A stretch of 64,000 nucleotides of DNA, from NCBI GenBank assembly GCA_905202255.1, contig CAJKRH010000002.1:28807-92806 (forward strand), read 5' to 3'. Positions 50,845-59,424 of the stretch are shown piece after piece. Under the pieces are notes generated by a model. That model searched no databases. It had not been told where the DNA came from and worked only from the letters and a program-made list of their open reading frames with translations. This DNA comes from an uncultured Ruminococcus sp. Lineage in GTDB: Bacteria; Bacillota; Clostridia; Oscillospirales; CAG-272. The position numbers and the translations under genes are program-made. Each line of letters begins with the position of its first letter. Within the stretch, counting starts at the first letter, position 1.

Positions 50845-52467
50845 GTGGAAAAGCAGAAAAAAGCCCCTCGCATGATGTCGGGCGTAGTAATACTTATGTT
50901 CTCGAATATGCTTGTAAAGCTGATGGGGCTTTTTTTCAAACTACCTCTTCATTCATATCTCGGGGATCTCGGGATGGGCTATTTCAATATAGCTTATAAT
51001 ATATTCGTTACGCTTTATATGATATCCACGGCAGGACTTCCGATAGCCATATCCATAATGGTATCGAGTAGCAGGACGCTCGGCAGAAAAAAAGAAGTGC
51101 GGCGGATATTTACGACAGCACTCTTGCTTTTTGTTGTACTTGGCATAGCGGGAACTCTGATAATGATTCTCGGCGCAAAGCCGCTTGCCGCATTTATGGG
51201 CAGTCGCGACAGCTATTATTGCATAATCACAATAGCGCCAACGCTTTTCTTTATCTGCGTTTCCAGCGCCATCAGAGGTTATTTTCAGGGTCATCAGAAT
51301 ATGGCTCCGACGGCAATTTCCGAGGTTATTGAAGCGATAGGAAAGTTTGCCATAGGCATAGTTTTATGTAAATATGCAATATCCTGCGGATACAGCATAG
51401 AAGTAGCGGCGGCATATGCCATAGCGGGAATATGCATAGGCGTAGGCACGGGAATGGTATTTCTTGTATCGGCAAAACTTTTCCATAAGCAGAATTACGG
51501 CTATCTCGGGATAGAAGAAAGCAACGAATGCATGTCGCAAAAGGCTATATTCAGAAAGCTTGTGATAACAGCCGTTCCGATAACAATAAGCGCAGTGGCT
51601 CTGAATCTGACGGGAATTATAGATTCCGTTACGATAATAAACTGTATGAAATCGTACACATCTACGCAGGCGGCAGAAGCGGCTTATGGCAATTACAGTA
51701 CGCTTGTGGTAACTCTGACGCATTTGCCGTCGGCGCTTATTGCACCGATAGCATCGGCATTGACACCGGCGCTTGCCTCAACAAGAACGGAAAACAACAC
51801 GGAAAAGTCTGCCAAAGCGATGAATGCATCGCTTAAATTCGCCGCGATAATATCTATTCCTTGTGCCATAGGAATGTCGATATTATCAAAACCGATACTG
51901 GCAATGCTTTTCAGAAGAAAGGCAGAATCGGTAAATAGTGCTGCGCCGCTTTTATCAATTCTTTCTGTATCGGTATTTTTTACAGCAATGCTGACAATTA
52001 CAAACTCAATATTGCAGTCGCATAAGCTGGAAAGAAAGCCTATAATCTCGATGCTTTGCGGCGCGGCTGTTAAGCTTGTGATAAACTTTATTCTGATAGG
52101 CATACCACAGATAGGTGTTTACGGAGCGCCCATAGGAACGGTTGTAAGTTATTTTGTAATGGGGGCTCTGAATTTCTATTTCGTTGCCAAATATGTGCAT
52201 CTCGATATAAGAATATTGAAATCTTTTTTCCGACCGTTTTTGGCAACGCTTGTCGCAAGTATATTTACAATAGGCTCGTTTAAGCTTATTGATAAAATAT
52301 CGCGTCAGTCTGTGGCGACAGTATCCGCAATTCTTATAACGGTAGTGGTTTACTTTATTTTGCTTTTTGCAATGAAGATTATTACTAAGGAAGAACTCAT
52401 GATGCTTCCGAAAGGCGAAAAGATTTGCAGATTTCTCAGCAAACTCGGCATGAAGAGTTTTATGTAA
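50845..52467 (+). CDS. MATE/MOP-superfamily flippase, SpoVB/MurJ-like
   Basis: The 540-residue protein has about 14 membrane helices and the polysaccharide-transport/SpoVB layout (KLMGLFFKLPLHSYLGDLGMGYFN, quoted in pieces: KLMGLFFKLP, GDLGMGYFN; ASALTPALAS). SpoVB moves lipid-linked cortex precursors during sporulation; oligosaccharide export is the alternative. GTG 50845 with AAGGAG nine bases upstream is chosen over an upstream ATG at 50797 inside the kinase gene. Confidence 0.82.
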   Translation: MEKQKKAPRMMSGVVILMFSNMLVKLMGLFFKLPLHSYLGDLGMGYFNIAYNIFVTLYMISTAGLPIAISIMVSSSRTLGRKKEVRRIFTTALLLFVVLGIAGTLIMILGAKPLAAFMGSRDSYYCIITIAPTLFFICVSSAIRGYFQGHQNMAPTAISEVIEAIGKFAIGIVLCKYAISCGYSIEVAAAYAIAGICIGVGTGMVFLVSAKLFHKQNYGYLGIEESNECMSQKAIFRKLVITAVPITISAVALNLTGIIDSVTIINCMKSYTSTQAAEAAYGNYSTLVVTLTHLPSALIAPIASALTPALASTRTENNTEKSAKAMNASLKFAAIISIPCAIGMSILSKPILAMLFRRKAESVNSAAPLLSILSVSVFFTAMLTITNSILQSHKLERKPIISMLCGAAVKLVINFILIGIPQIGVYGAPIGTVVSYFVMGALNFYFVAKYVHLDIRILKSFFRPFLATLVASIFTIGSFKLIDKISRQSVATVSAILITVVVYFILLFAMKIITKEELMMLPKGEKICRFLSKLGMKSFM

Positions 52468-52514
52468 AAATGCCAATATCGAAAGCCTGAATGAAGCATA
52501 CATCATCTATAACA

Positions 52515-52543
52515 TGAAAAAAGCCCGTTTTTCGGGCTTTTTT
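52515..52543 (+). terminator. Terminator closing the cdaA-spoVB-like run
   Basis: AAAAAAGCCCG-TTTTT-CGGGCTTTTTT, a perfect stem with a T tail. Confidence 0.93.
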
Positions 52544-52561
52544 ATATATTTCTATTCCCTC

Positions 52562-52721
52562 AATTATACAAAATTTGCATTTTGTATAATTGATGGCAGT
52601 CTTACGGGCTTCCGCCCGTCGGCGACGCCCTCAATTAGTGAGTACTCGAAAAATCGCGCGCACATTGTGCGCTCGGGGCGCGCGATTTTTCTCCGTTGCT
52701 TACAAAATTTGCGTTTTGTAT
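52562..52721. repeat. Left pair of recombination-site-like motifs
   Basis: ACAAAA-TTTGC-ATTTTGTAT (52568-52587) and ACAAAA-TTTGC-GTTTTGTAT (52702-52721) share the same 5-base centre, 134 bases apart. Confidence 0.6.
52649..52690. repeat. Strong GC-rich hairpin between left sites
   Basis: AAAAATCGCGCG (52649-52660) and CGCGCGATTTTT (52679-52690) pair perfectly, with an inner GCGCACAATGTGCGC-like stem. It could be a terminator or a single-strand/double-strand origin structure of the element. Confidence 0.5.
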
Positions 52722-52912
52722 GGTTGCGTCTCGGTTTCGGCTTTTGTGCCGTTCGGCATCGGGCTTTCGAGGTGCTGCGCCTCTTTCCGTCTTTTGCCTT
52801 TCTTTTTAGTTTGGTTTATGCCGCCACCGCGCCCACGCGCGACGGCGGCAGGGGCTCCGTTCCGCTTTTGAAAAAACAAGTGCGGCTTCGCCGCCCTTTT
52901 TTCTCAAAAAGG

Positions 52913-52941
52913 GTTGACATTTCGCCGCACTTCTGCTATAC
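52913..52941 (+). promoter_or_regulatory. Near-consensus promoter inside the element
   Basis: TTGACA-17-TATACT, oriented toward the integrase gene's 3' end, with no ORF downstream before the terminator at 53063. Confidence 0.75.
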
Positions 52942-52947
52942 TGGCTA

Positions 52948-53097
52948 TAGGCGCGTACTGTGCAGGGGATTTTCCTGTCATACGACATTCCCCATAGTCC
53001 GAGCGAGGGCGTGCGGCTTGATGTTCTCGTGGGAGTGTTCGGAGCTTTCTACAAGCCATTATAAAGGGTCTTGACAAATTTGTCAAGACCCTTTTTC
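52948..53097 (+). ncRNA. Candidate small RNA of the mobile element
   Basis: A promoter at 52913 and a perfect-stem terminator at 53063-53096 define a transcript of about 150 nt without a plausible coding frame or ribosome site. Its 5' part folds: GGCTAT pairs with ATAG(T)CC, enclosing GGGGA/TCCCC and TGTC-ATAC-GACA. It could control copy number or rep/int expression in trans; it does not match an RNA family I can name. Confidence 0.5.
53063..53097. terminator. Shared terminator between small RNA and integrase gene
   Basis: AAAGGGTCTTGACAAA and TTTGTCAAGACCCTTT form a perfect 16-bp inverted repeat with TTTTT on the plus strand, 3 bases beyond the integrase stop on the minus strand. Confidence 0.85.
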
Positions 53098-53099
53098 TT

Positions 53100-53769
53100 T
53101 TATTCGGCTTGCGCCGCCCTCTGAGCATCTGGAAAAGTCTCGGTAAGAGATGCCCAGAGGGCTGTGCGCAGAGCCTCTGCGCCGCCGAGATTTTCCACAA
53201 GACTTTCCACAAACTTTTCCACAAATTCGGGCGAATTGCCCTCATTTGTGCCCCTTTCAGGGGCGAATTGCCGCCTTTTGCCGCCTAAAAGGTCGGAAAA
53301 GGCGTAAATCCATGGTCGTGCTTATTCGGTCGTGTTGTAGCTCGTTTTGGACGGCTTCCAAGCCGTTCCGGCGAAACTCGCCGACGGCAAATATTTTCCG
53401 CGCACTATGCGGCGTGATGTTCTTCGTAAGACCACACAGCCGCACGGCGCGTTTTATATCAGCCCATACCGCTTGCCTCGTTTTATGCTCGGTAGGCTTT
53501 CGCGGACTGGGAAAGACCCAAAGATAATTCGCATTGTTTGAGAGCGCACGCACCATGCGCGCGCTCACGGAAGCCGTGAACGGCTTCCCTGTCTTTTGAC
53601 AGGTGCATGATATGCCGCCGTCGGCGTGCACATCCTGCGGACGCAAGGAAAGCACATCTCCGATGCGCAAGCCTGTTGCGAGCGAGACGCGGAGCGCAAG
53701 CGCGTTGTCGTCTCGCATGATGTCGAGGAGCAATTCAAACGCTTCGCGGTCGATAAATTCACTTTTAAC
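53100..53769 (-). pseudogene. Tyrosine recombinase/integrase, frameshifted before the catalytic Tyr
   Basis: The product would be about 220 residues. ATGLRIGDVLSL contains the first catalytic Arg, HSARK the His-x-x-Arg and LQHDR the His. In the main frame the expected Tyr is missing (TTMDLRLF); removing one G at about 53310 instead gives TTM-IYAFSDLLGGKRRQF, restores the Tyr and continues to a TAA at 53100. At the other end the family's start falls on GTT 53767-53769, which is 7 bases after AAAGGGGG but is not a normal start codon; the only in-frame start is TTG 53733. So both ends look damaged. It lies downstream of rep. Confidence 0.78.
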
Positions 53770-53835
53770 TTTATCACCCCCTTTTTGACATTATACCATA
53801 TTTTTCCGCGTTTGTCATTGACAATCGCAAAAAAG

Positions 53836-54663
53836 TCAAATCAAGCTTTCAATTTTCAGATGCGCACAGCCCTCTATTTCGATTTCATATCCGGAGGATT
53901 CGCTATAGTCGGCATTGCAATAGCTGAACCTCGGTTCAGCTAACGCGCCCCCATGGAGAAAGTACCTGCCGCCCACCTTTACTTTGGCGCGCGCGTCTTG
54001 CTTCAGGGCGCGAGCACTCTTTGTCATGTACTTGAAAATGTATTTGCATACATGGTCGTGCTCGTCAGCCCCTCCGCCTATCCGCTTCGCCGTCGTAAAG
54101 CCATAGCGCCAATTTTCGATATTATAGATAGTTTTTCCCCCATGTTTCTTGCCGCTGTCCGAGAGCGCAAGCGCGCTCTCGTTCATCAGCCCGTGGAAGT
54201 GGACGGCGTTGCCGTCCGCGTGATACTCGGGCACAAGTATGTATTTAAGCCCTCGCCGCCTCACGCAGTTGTCAAGCCACACATTCAGCTTGCGCACAAT
54301 CTCGCCCCAGTCGGTGCGAGATATGCGCGCACTGTCGAGCGTCAGCGTGACGAACATATTGCAATCAGGATTGCACGCCATGAGGTCAAAGGCTCGCCGC
54401 TTCGCCCTGTTCAGGGCTTGCACCGAACATTCGTTCGGGCTTTCTCCCTCTTCGCCTTCGGCTTCTGGGCGCGAGCGCCGAGAAGCCTTGCCGCCGATGT
54501 CGGCGCGGCAAGCCTCGACGCGATGCGGATTGAAAATCGGCTCGGAAAATGTCATGATTTCGACGGGACGGTATTCACCGTCCGCCGTGGGATATAGTTT
54601 TGTGCGCTGGTTGTAAAGCACTTGCGTACTTGTCAGGTGGAACGAATTTTGGAATGTGTCCAT
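53836..54663 (-). CDS. Rolling-circle replication initiator (HUH endonuclease)
   Basis: From ATG 54663 the protein has 275 residues with the three HUH Rep motifs: FVTLTLD (104-110), VPEYHADG...HFHG (His155/His157) and KYIFKYMTK (207-215, nucleophile Tyr208 or Tyr212). Such proteins nick one DNA strand at an origin. The frame stays open upstream to 54999, but those 112 residues are low-complexity Arg/Ala/Glu text in very GC-rich DNA and are probably not coding; no clear ribosome site marks the start. It precedes the integrase gene by 66 bases. Confidence 0.78.
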   Translation of the reverse strand: MDTFQNSFHLTSTQVLYNQRTKLYPTADGEYRPVEIMTFSEPIFNPHRVEACRADIGGKASRRSRPEAEGEEGESPNECSVQALNRAKRRAFDLMACNPDCNMFVTLTLDSARISRTDWGEIVRKLNVWLDNCVRRRGLKYILVPEYHADGNAVHFHGLMNESALALSDSGKKHGGKTIYNIENWRYGFTTAKRIGGGADEHDHVCKYIFKYMTKSARALKQDARAKVKVGGRYFLHGGALAEPRFSYCNADYSESSGYEIEIEGCAHLKIESLI

Positions 54664-55137
54664 TGCTTGAAGTGACGGAATACTGTTACTTAAATCAAGT
54701 AGAGTAGGCTCGCCTGCCAGTCCTCGAGATGCCGCGCCTTCGGCTCGCAACTCTGCGGCGGCAGTCTCGGGATAGTGCTCGCCGCTTTTCTCGGCGAAGC
54801 TGTGCTTGCGCAACAGCTGTCGCCGCGCGGCTTCGCCTTTGGAGAACTCGCTTCGCTCGTTTAAACCGCTTCGCAGTTTACGGGCGCGCTCGCCTTCCGC
54901 GCCCTCGCCCCCGCCTGCTTGCGCAGGCACGGGGCGGCGCGTGGGTCGCTCGCACCGCCCCCCCGTGTCCGCGCCGCCGCGCTCCGCGTGTGCTCGCATG
55001 GCGGCGCTTCTCGGCTTCGTGCAGATTTTTCGCTTTCTTTGCGCTCGCCGCGCAGGCAGGCGCCCCTGTGCAGGGGCTTTTTACTCGCTGGCGCTCGTCG
55101 CTTCGCGTTCTCCGCCCGTGCCGCCTCACGCAGTCAA
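54664..55137. other. GC-rich non-coding end of the mobile element, possible origin
   Basis: All frames stay open because the sequence is GC-rich with few stops, but none encodes a recognisable protein. Hairpins such as GCCCCTGTGCAGGGGC (near 55060) are visible. Its place upstream of rep suits a replication origin; no nick site can be named. Confidence 0.4.
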
Positions 55138-55237
55138 ACAAAACTGGAATTTTGTATAATTGCATCCATTAAGAGAGCCGCATTTCCCGCTGGTCGTGCG
55201 GTGTCTGCAATTAAATTACAAAAGGCAGATTTTGTAT
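55138..55237. repeat. Right pair of recombination-site-like motifs
   Basis: ACAAAA-CTGGA-ATTTTGTAT (55138-55157) and ACAAAA-GGCAG-ATTTTGTAT (55218-55237). Their centres differ from each other and from the left pair. Confidence 0.55.
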
Positions 55238-55425
55238 AAAAGTCGGTGACTGCTCTGCTAACCAAGCGCATAGCAGGCATGCACAAGCTCTTCTTCCCGT
55301 GTCCTTATTCCGGAGGAAATCCGAACCGATTTGAGAAATCTGACAAGTCACACATGGCTGCTTGCGCTTTACCGTTACTACGATAATTTCAACCTGCGGT
55401 TAATTTCATATTGAATAGCGTTCTC

Positions 55426-55454
55426 TTTACTTTTGTGCAATTCATTGCTATAAT
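55426..55454 (+). promoter_or_regulatory. SigA-type promoter of the HTH-regulator gene
   Basis: TTTACT-17-TATAAT, about 48 bases before the ATG. The 188 bases between the element and this promoter hold no gene that I recognise. Confidence 0.65.
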
Positions 55455-55502
55455 ATAATCGGAAGCGGGCGTCAGCTTATCTTAATTATCAAGGAGACAT
55501 TT

Positions 55503-56597
55503 ATGAAAATAACAATAGGTGCCAATATCAAAAGCTTGCGGCAGAAAAAAGGAATCACGCAGGATGAACTTTCTGCGGCGATGAATGTCAGCTCTGCGGC
55601 TGTGAGCAAATGGGAACGCGATGAAACTTATCCCGATATTACTCTTTTACAACCGCTGGCTTATTATTTCGGCGTGAGTCTTGATGAACTCATGGGATAT
55701 AATAAGGAAAAAATTCAGGCTGATATCGATAACACAGTCGAATTATACCTGAAATCATATCGAAAATACGGTGCCGAAAAGACCCGCGAATTCATAACAA
55801 AGGCTTATAGTGACTATCCCAATGACTATCGGATAATGAATTATTATATGTGGAATATCGCAGGCGATGCGGCTGATAACGACCCTGCTGTTCTTATTGC
55901 GCATAAGGATGAGTTTCTTGGCATTTGCGACAAGATAATTGAGGGCTGTACGGATGAAAATATTCGTCTCGGCACTTGGAATATGCGCGCAAAAATTCTG
56001 CACGCTGAAGGAAGAACGGACGAAGCATTGAATATATACAATGCAAAATTCACTAATTGGTATGGCACTTGCGGTCAGAAAAGCGAACAACTGTTTGCAA
56101 AAGATACAAGCGAATATTATTTCCATGTACGAAAAAACATGTATGAACTTGCGGAGTTTGCGGCAGATAAATTCGGCAGAAAGGTGTTTTTTGACACTTC
56201 CCTCTCTATGGATGAAAAGGTGGAACACGCCATTCACTGCGGAAATTTGCTACTGAGTGCATTTGAAGAGACCGACGAAGCATTTTTCCTTATGACAGCC
56301 GAATCTTTTCTTTGCAGAATGGAAAACGATTTATGCTACCGTGGCGGCACGGATGAACAGGTCGCGGCAATACAGGAAAAATATCTTTTTGCCGCATCAC
56401 TGCTGACCGAACGCATGAAAAAAGAAGATACGCTTTACCATGCTTTCTACGATTGCCGCCCTGAGGAACAGCGCGAAAAGCCGCTTATTGATTGGATTAC
56501 GGATTTGCGTATGAACGCCAAAAACGGCAGGCGCGCCGAGCTTCTGAAAAATCCGAAATATGCGTCAGAACTGAAAAAATACAGCAAAAATCAATAA
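55503..56597 (+). CDS. XRE-family HTH transcriptional regulator with helical C-terminal domain
   Basis: The 364-residue protein has an HTH_3 domain at residues 5-60 (IKSLRQKKGITQDELSAAMNVSSAAVSKWER) - quoted here in parts: KGITQDELSAA, SSAAVSKWER - and a TPR-like helical domain to the end. It resembles clostridial regulators with unknown ligands. It is monocistronic and adjacent to the mobile element, so it may be unrelated to it. Confidence 0.88.
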   Translation: MKITIGANIKSLRQKKGITQDELSAAMNVSSAAVSKWERDETYPDITLLQPLAYYFGVSLDELMGYNKEKIQADIDNTVELYLKSYRKYGAEKTREFITKAYSDYPNDYRIMNYYMWNIAGDAADNDPAVLIAHKDEFLGICDKIIEGCTDENIRLGTWNMRAKILHAEGRTDEALNIYNAKFTNWYGTCGQKSEQLFAKDTSEYYFHVRKNMYELAEFAADKFGRKVFFDTSLSMDEKVEHAIHCGNLLLSAFEETDEAFFLMTAESFLCRMENDLCYRGGTDEQVAAIQEKYLFAASLLTERMKKEDTLYHAFYDCRPEEQREKPLIDWITDLRMNAKNGRRAELLKNPKYASELKKYSKNQ

Positions 56598-56603
56598 TTA
56601 CAG

Positions 56604-56635
56604 CAAAAGGCAGACCGATAAGTCTGCCTTTTTAT
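56604..56635. terminator. Terminator between HTH regulator and uppP
   Basis: AAAAGGCAGAC and GTCTGCCTTTT form an 11-bp stem with a T run, between convergent genes. Confidence 0.92.
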
Positions 56636-57463
56636 TTACTTTATGCACATCAATAAAATCACAAGTATGCCAAGCGCTATTCTGTACCAACCGAACACGG
56701 TGAAATCATGCTTTTTGATATATCCCATGAGGAATTTTATCACCGCCACAGAGACAAAGAATGCCACTATAGTGCCGACCGCAAGTATCACCACCTCTTC
56801 TGCCGTGAAATGCAGTCCGAATTTGATTATCTTTATCGCGCTCATGCCGAACATTACGGGTACGGCAAGAAAGAATGTAAATTCAGCCGCCGCAACTCTT
56901 GATACACCGATGAGCAACGCTCCTATTATTGTGGCGCCGCTGCGCGATGTTCCGGGGATTATGGAAAGCACCTGAAAAAGCCCGATGAGAAACGCCGTAT
57001 AATAGCTGATATCTCCGAGAGTTTCCACTTTCGGAGTTCTCTTTTTGTTCCATGCCTCGATTATAATAAAAGCTATGCCGTAGAAAATCAGTGCTATCGC
57101 AATGACAAGCGGCGTATGCAAGTGAGCCTCGATATAATCATCGAAAAGCAGCGTTACCACAGCGCCGGGAATACATGCCACGACTACTTTTAGCCATGTG
57201 GAAAACACATCTTTTCTGAAAACGGGTTGTGATTTATCCTTAAACTGAAACGGAAACATTTTATTCCAGAAAAGCAGGACGACAGCAAGTATCGCGCCGA
57301 GTTGGACAACATAGAAATACATCTCCTTGAAGCTCTCGCTCATATCAAGCGTGAGAAATTCATCGACAAGGAGCATATGTCCCGTACTGCTTATCGGAAG
57401 CCATTCCGTTATTCCTTCGACTATGCCGAGAAAAACGGATTTTAATATCTCAATAAGACGCAT
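56636..57463 (-). CDS. uppP: Undecaprenyl-diphosphatase UppP (BacA)
   Basis: UppP recycles the lipid carrier of cell-wall synthesis by cleaving undecaprenyl diphosphate, and raises bacitracin tolerance. The 275-residue membrane protein has the active-site motifs GIVEGITEWLPISSTGHM and LSIIPGTSRSGATI in about eight helices. It is the last gene of the darA-holB-ricT-uppP run. Confidence 0.96.
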   Translation of the reverse strand: MRLIEILKSVFLGIVEGITEWLPISSTGHMLLVDEFLTLDMSESFKEMYFYVVQLGAILAVVLLFWNKMFPFQFKDKSQPVFRKDVFSTWLKVVVACIPGAVVTLLFDDYIEAHLHTPLVIAIALIFYGIAFIIIEAWNKKRTPKVETLGDISYYTAFLIGLFQVLSIIPGTSRSGATIIGALLIGVSRVAAAEFTFFLAVPVMFGMSAIKIIKFGLHFTAEEVVILAVGTIVAFFVSVAVIKFLMGYIKKHDFTVFGWYRIALGILVILLMCIK

Positions 57464-57499
57464 CGTGAAAAATCCTTTCCTTAATAATAATTATATTGT

Positions 57500-58402
57500 T
57501 TATTTATTATCGGAGGCTTTTTCTTCCGTTTCGTTCGAGCTGTTCTTCTTTGCGGTCTGTTTTACATCATCGCGCGAATACTGCTTTACCGTCTGCGTCT
57601 CGAAAAGGCGGACTTTCACGAGCCCCGCAAGAGGATTTACTTCGCATACAGTGCCGACACCGTCCGGCGTCATGACCTCGCTGTCAAGCTTCGGAGTTTT
57701 CTTCAGCTCTTCCTCGTATACTTCATGCTCATAGCGCAGACAGCACATAAGCCTGCCGCAGGCACCGGAAATTTTCTGCGAATTAAGCGAAAGGTTCTGT
57801 TCCTTTGCCATCTTTATAGATACCTGAACGAAATCCGGCAAAAACTTTTTACAGCAGAAAGGTCTGCCGCAGACACCGAGACCGCCGATAAGCTTTGTCT
57901 CATCGCGTATGCCTATCTGACGAAGCTCGATTCTTGTTTTGAATACAGCCGCAAGGTCTTTTACAAGCTCGCGGAAATCGATTCTTCCGTCGGCTGTGAA
58001 GTAGAAAATCAGCTTTGTATTGTCAAAGGTATATTCCACATCAACAAGCTTCATTTCAAGCTTTCGCGCGGCAATCTTTTCCTCGCAGATAGCAAAGGCT
58101 TCCTTTTCCTTGTCTTTATTCGCATTATAACGCTCGATATCGGGGGGAGTCGCTATTCTGATGACAGGGCGCAGTGGCAGGACGACCTTTGATGCATCTA
58201 CTATGCGGTTTGCAATCGATATATAACCGAATTCAAGTCCGCGCGCTGTTTCCACTATAACTTTGTCATCGGTGGTACATGCCGTGCCCTGTGGGTCAAA
58301 GTAGTATGTTTTTCCATTCTCTTTGAATCTAACACCCACTATTTCATAGGAGGTTTTTTCTTCTGCGGTTACATTTTCGGTATCTATGTTTTCTTTATTC
58401 AT
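57500..58402 (-). CDS. ricT: PSP1-domain protein RicT/YaaT
   Basis: The 300-residue protein has the PSP1 domain with cysteines CGRPFCCKKF and CGRLMCCLRYE that can ligate Fe-S clusters. In B. subtilis, RicT works with RicA and RicF to regulate mRNA maturation and, indirectly, Spo0A phosphorylation. The Lys/Glu-rich tail is variable. It lies between holB and uppP, as in other Firmicutes (yaaT near holB). Confidence 0.93.
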   Translation of the reverse strand: MNKENIDTENVTAEEKTSYEIVGVRFKENGKTYYFDPQGTACTTDDKVIVETARGLEFGYISIANRIVDASKVVLPLRPVIRIATPPDIERYNANKDKEKEAFAICEEKIAARKLEMKLVDVEYTFDNTKLIFYFTADGRIDFRELVKDLAAVFKTRIELRQIGIRDETKLIGGLGVCGRPFCCKKFLPDFVQVSIKMAKEQNLSLNSQKISGACGRLMCCLRYEHEVYEEELKKTPKLDSEVMTPDGVGTVCEVNPLAGLVKVRLFETQTVKQYSRDDVKQTAKKNSSNETEEKASDNK

Positions 58403-58416
58403 ATTATTCTCCGTAT

Positions 58417-59424
58417 TTATACATTATTCCATAGCATGGAAGCAAGCGCTGTCAGGGACAGGCTGATATTTACATTCGACTGCTGAAGAAGAGCCGTTTT
58501 CATAACGGCTTCAGAGCATTTTATCGCGCTGTCAACTCCGATACTGCATGATATCCTGTTCATCTCGTCAAGAGTGAAAAAGTTCATATCATCGCTGTTT
58601 TTCACCGAATAAGCGATGATATCGGCATATGCACGCGTAAGACATGAGCAGACTTTCAGAAGAAGCTCGCGCGAGTTTATCTTATCGCTGAATATTTTGA
58701 GAAAAGCAAAATAGGATATTTCTTCATTTTTGGAGTTCTGCGCCGAAACGACGGAACGCGCTATATCGTACGCTTCCCTGTCCAGCGTTTTCTCCGTTAA
58801 AAGCTCTGTCGCCTTTCCTATACTGCCGGACGCATTGCGCACGGCAAAATGAAGCGACTCTTCATCATATCCGATGCCGCTTTTCTTTATATATTCCTCG
58901 ATTTCGGACGCTTCAAAAGCCTGCATGATTATTTTCTGCGCTCTCGAGCGAACCGTGGGGAGCAATTTCTCCGAATTTTCGCAAAGCAGAAATATATATG
59001 TATATGAGGGTGGTTCCTCTATGATTTTCAGCAGTGCATTCTGCGCCTGAAGCGTCAGAGTGTCGGCTTTATCAATGATATACGCCTTGAAATCAAGCAC
59101 GGACGGTGTAAGCGAAGCTGTGGCAAAGAAATCGCGCACCTCGTCCACGCCTATCGTCTTTTTGCCCTCTTCCACGGTCAGCATATGTATGTCGGGACAG
59201 GTGCCGTGAGCGACGGCAATGCAGTTTTCACACAAGCCGCACGGCTCGTCGCCATGCTCGCGGCAAGCCATGAGCATGCAAATTCCTCGGGCAAGAGTTT
59301 TCTTGCCGGAGCCTGCCGTTCCCTCGAAAATATAGGCATGAGCCAGCTTTCCTGCAGAAATCGCGCCCGTAAAGTATTTCTTCGTTTCCTCGTTTCCGAG
59401 CAGTACGAAATTATTGTTTTTCAT
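58417..59424 (-). CDS. holB: DNA polymerase III delta' subunit
   Basis: The 335-residue clamp-loader subunit has FEGTAGSGKKTLARG (P-loop), a CGLCENCIAV zinc module, IIDKADTLTLQAQNALLKIIEEPP and sensor RSRAQKI. It loads the sliding clamp with the other Pol III subunits. Its ATG overlaps the darA stop by one base, so the two are coupled. Confidence 0.93.
   Translation of the reverse strand: MKNNNFVLLGNEETKKYFTGAISAGKLAHAYIFEGTAGSGKKTLARGICMLMACREHGDEPCGLCENCIAVAHGTCPDIHMLTVEEGKKTIGVDEVRDFFATASLTPSVLDFKAYIIDKADTLTLQAQNALLKIIEEPPSYTYIFLLCENSEKLLPTVRSRAQKIIMQAFEASEIEEYIKKSGIGYDEESLHFAVRNASGSIGKATELLTEKTLDREAYDIARSVVSAQNSKNEEISYFAFLKIFSDKINSRELLLKVCSCLTRAYADIIAYSVKNSDDMNFFTLDEMNRISCSIGVDSAIKCSEAVMKTALLQQSNVNISLSLTALASMLWNNV

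Larger units (their letters stand above)
52562..55237. mobile_element. Compact integrative element with HUH Rep and tyrosine recombinase
   Basis: The block is far more GC-rich than its surroundings and carries just two genes (rep, int) plus a candidate small RNA. Its edges hold two copies each of ACAAAA-N5-RTTTTGTAT (52568-52587, 52702-52721; 55138-55157, 55218-55237), and ATTTTGTATAATTG occurs as a direct repeat at 52579-52592 and 55149-55162, 2570 bp apart. The first copy extends to a 30-bp palindrome, AATTATACAAA/TTTGTATAATT around 8 bases, which has the geometry of a tyrosine-recombinase core site. An integrated rolling-circle replicon is the simplest reading. Confidence 0.6.

Noticed and set aside
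52562..52591. Chromosomal dif site
   Set aside because: The palindrome has the right size but does not match the Gram-positive dif arms; it is repeated around the mobile element instead.
52514..53074. 186-residue plus-strand frame in the mobile element
   Set aside because: It crosses the inverted repeats, promoter and small RNA, and its Arg/Phe-rich sequence is not protein-like.
54664..54999. N-terminal extension of the Rep frame
   Set aside because: GC-rich DNA keeps the frame open, but the 112 residues are low-complexity and similar frames are open on the other strand too.
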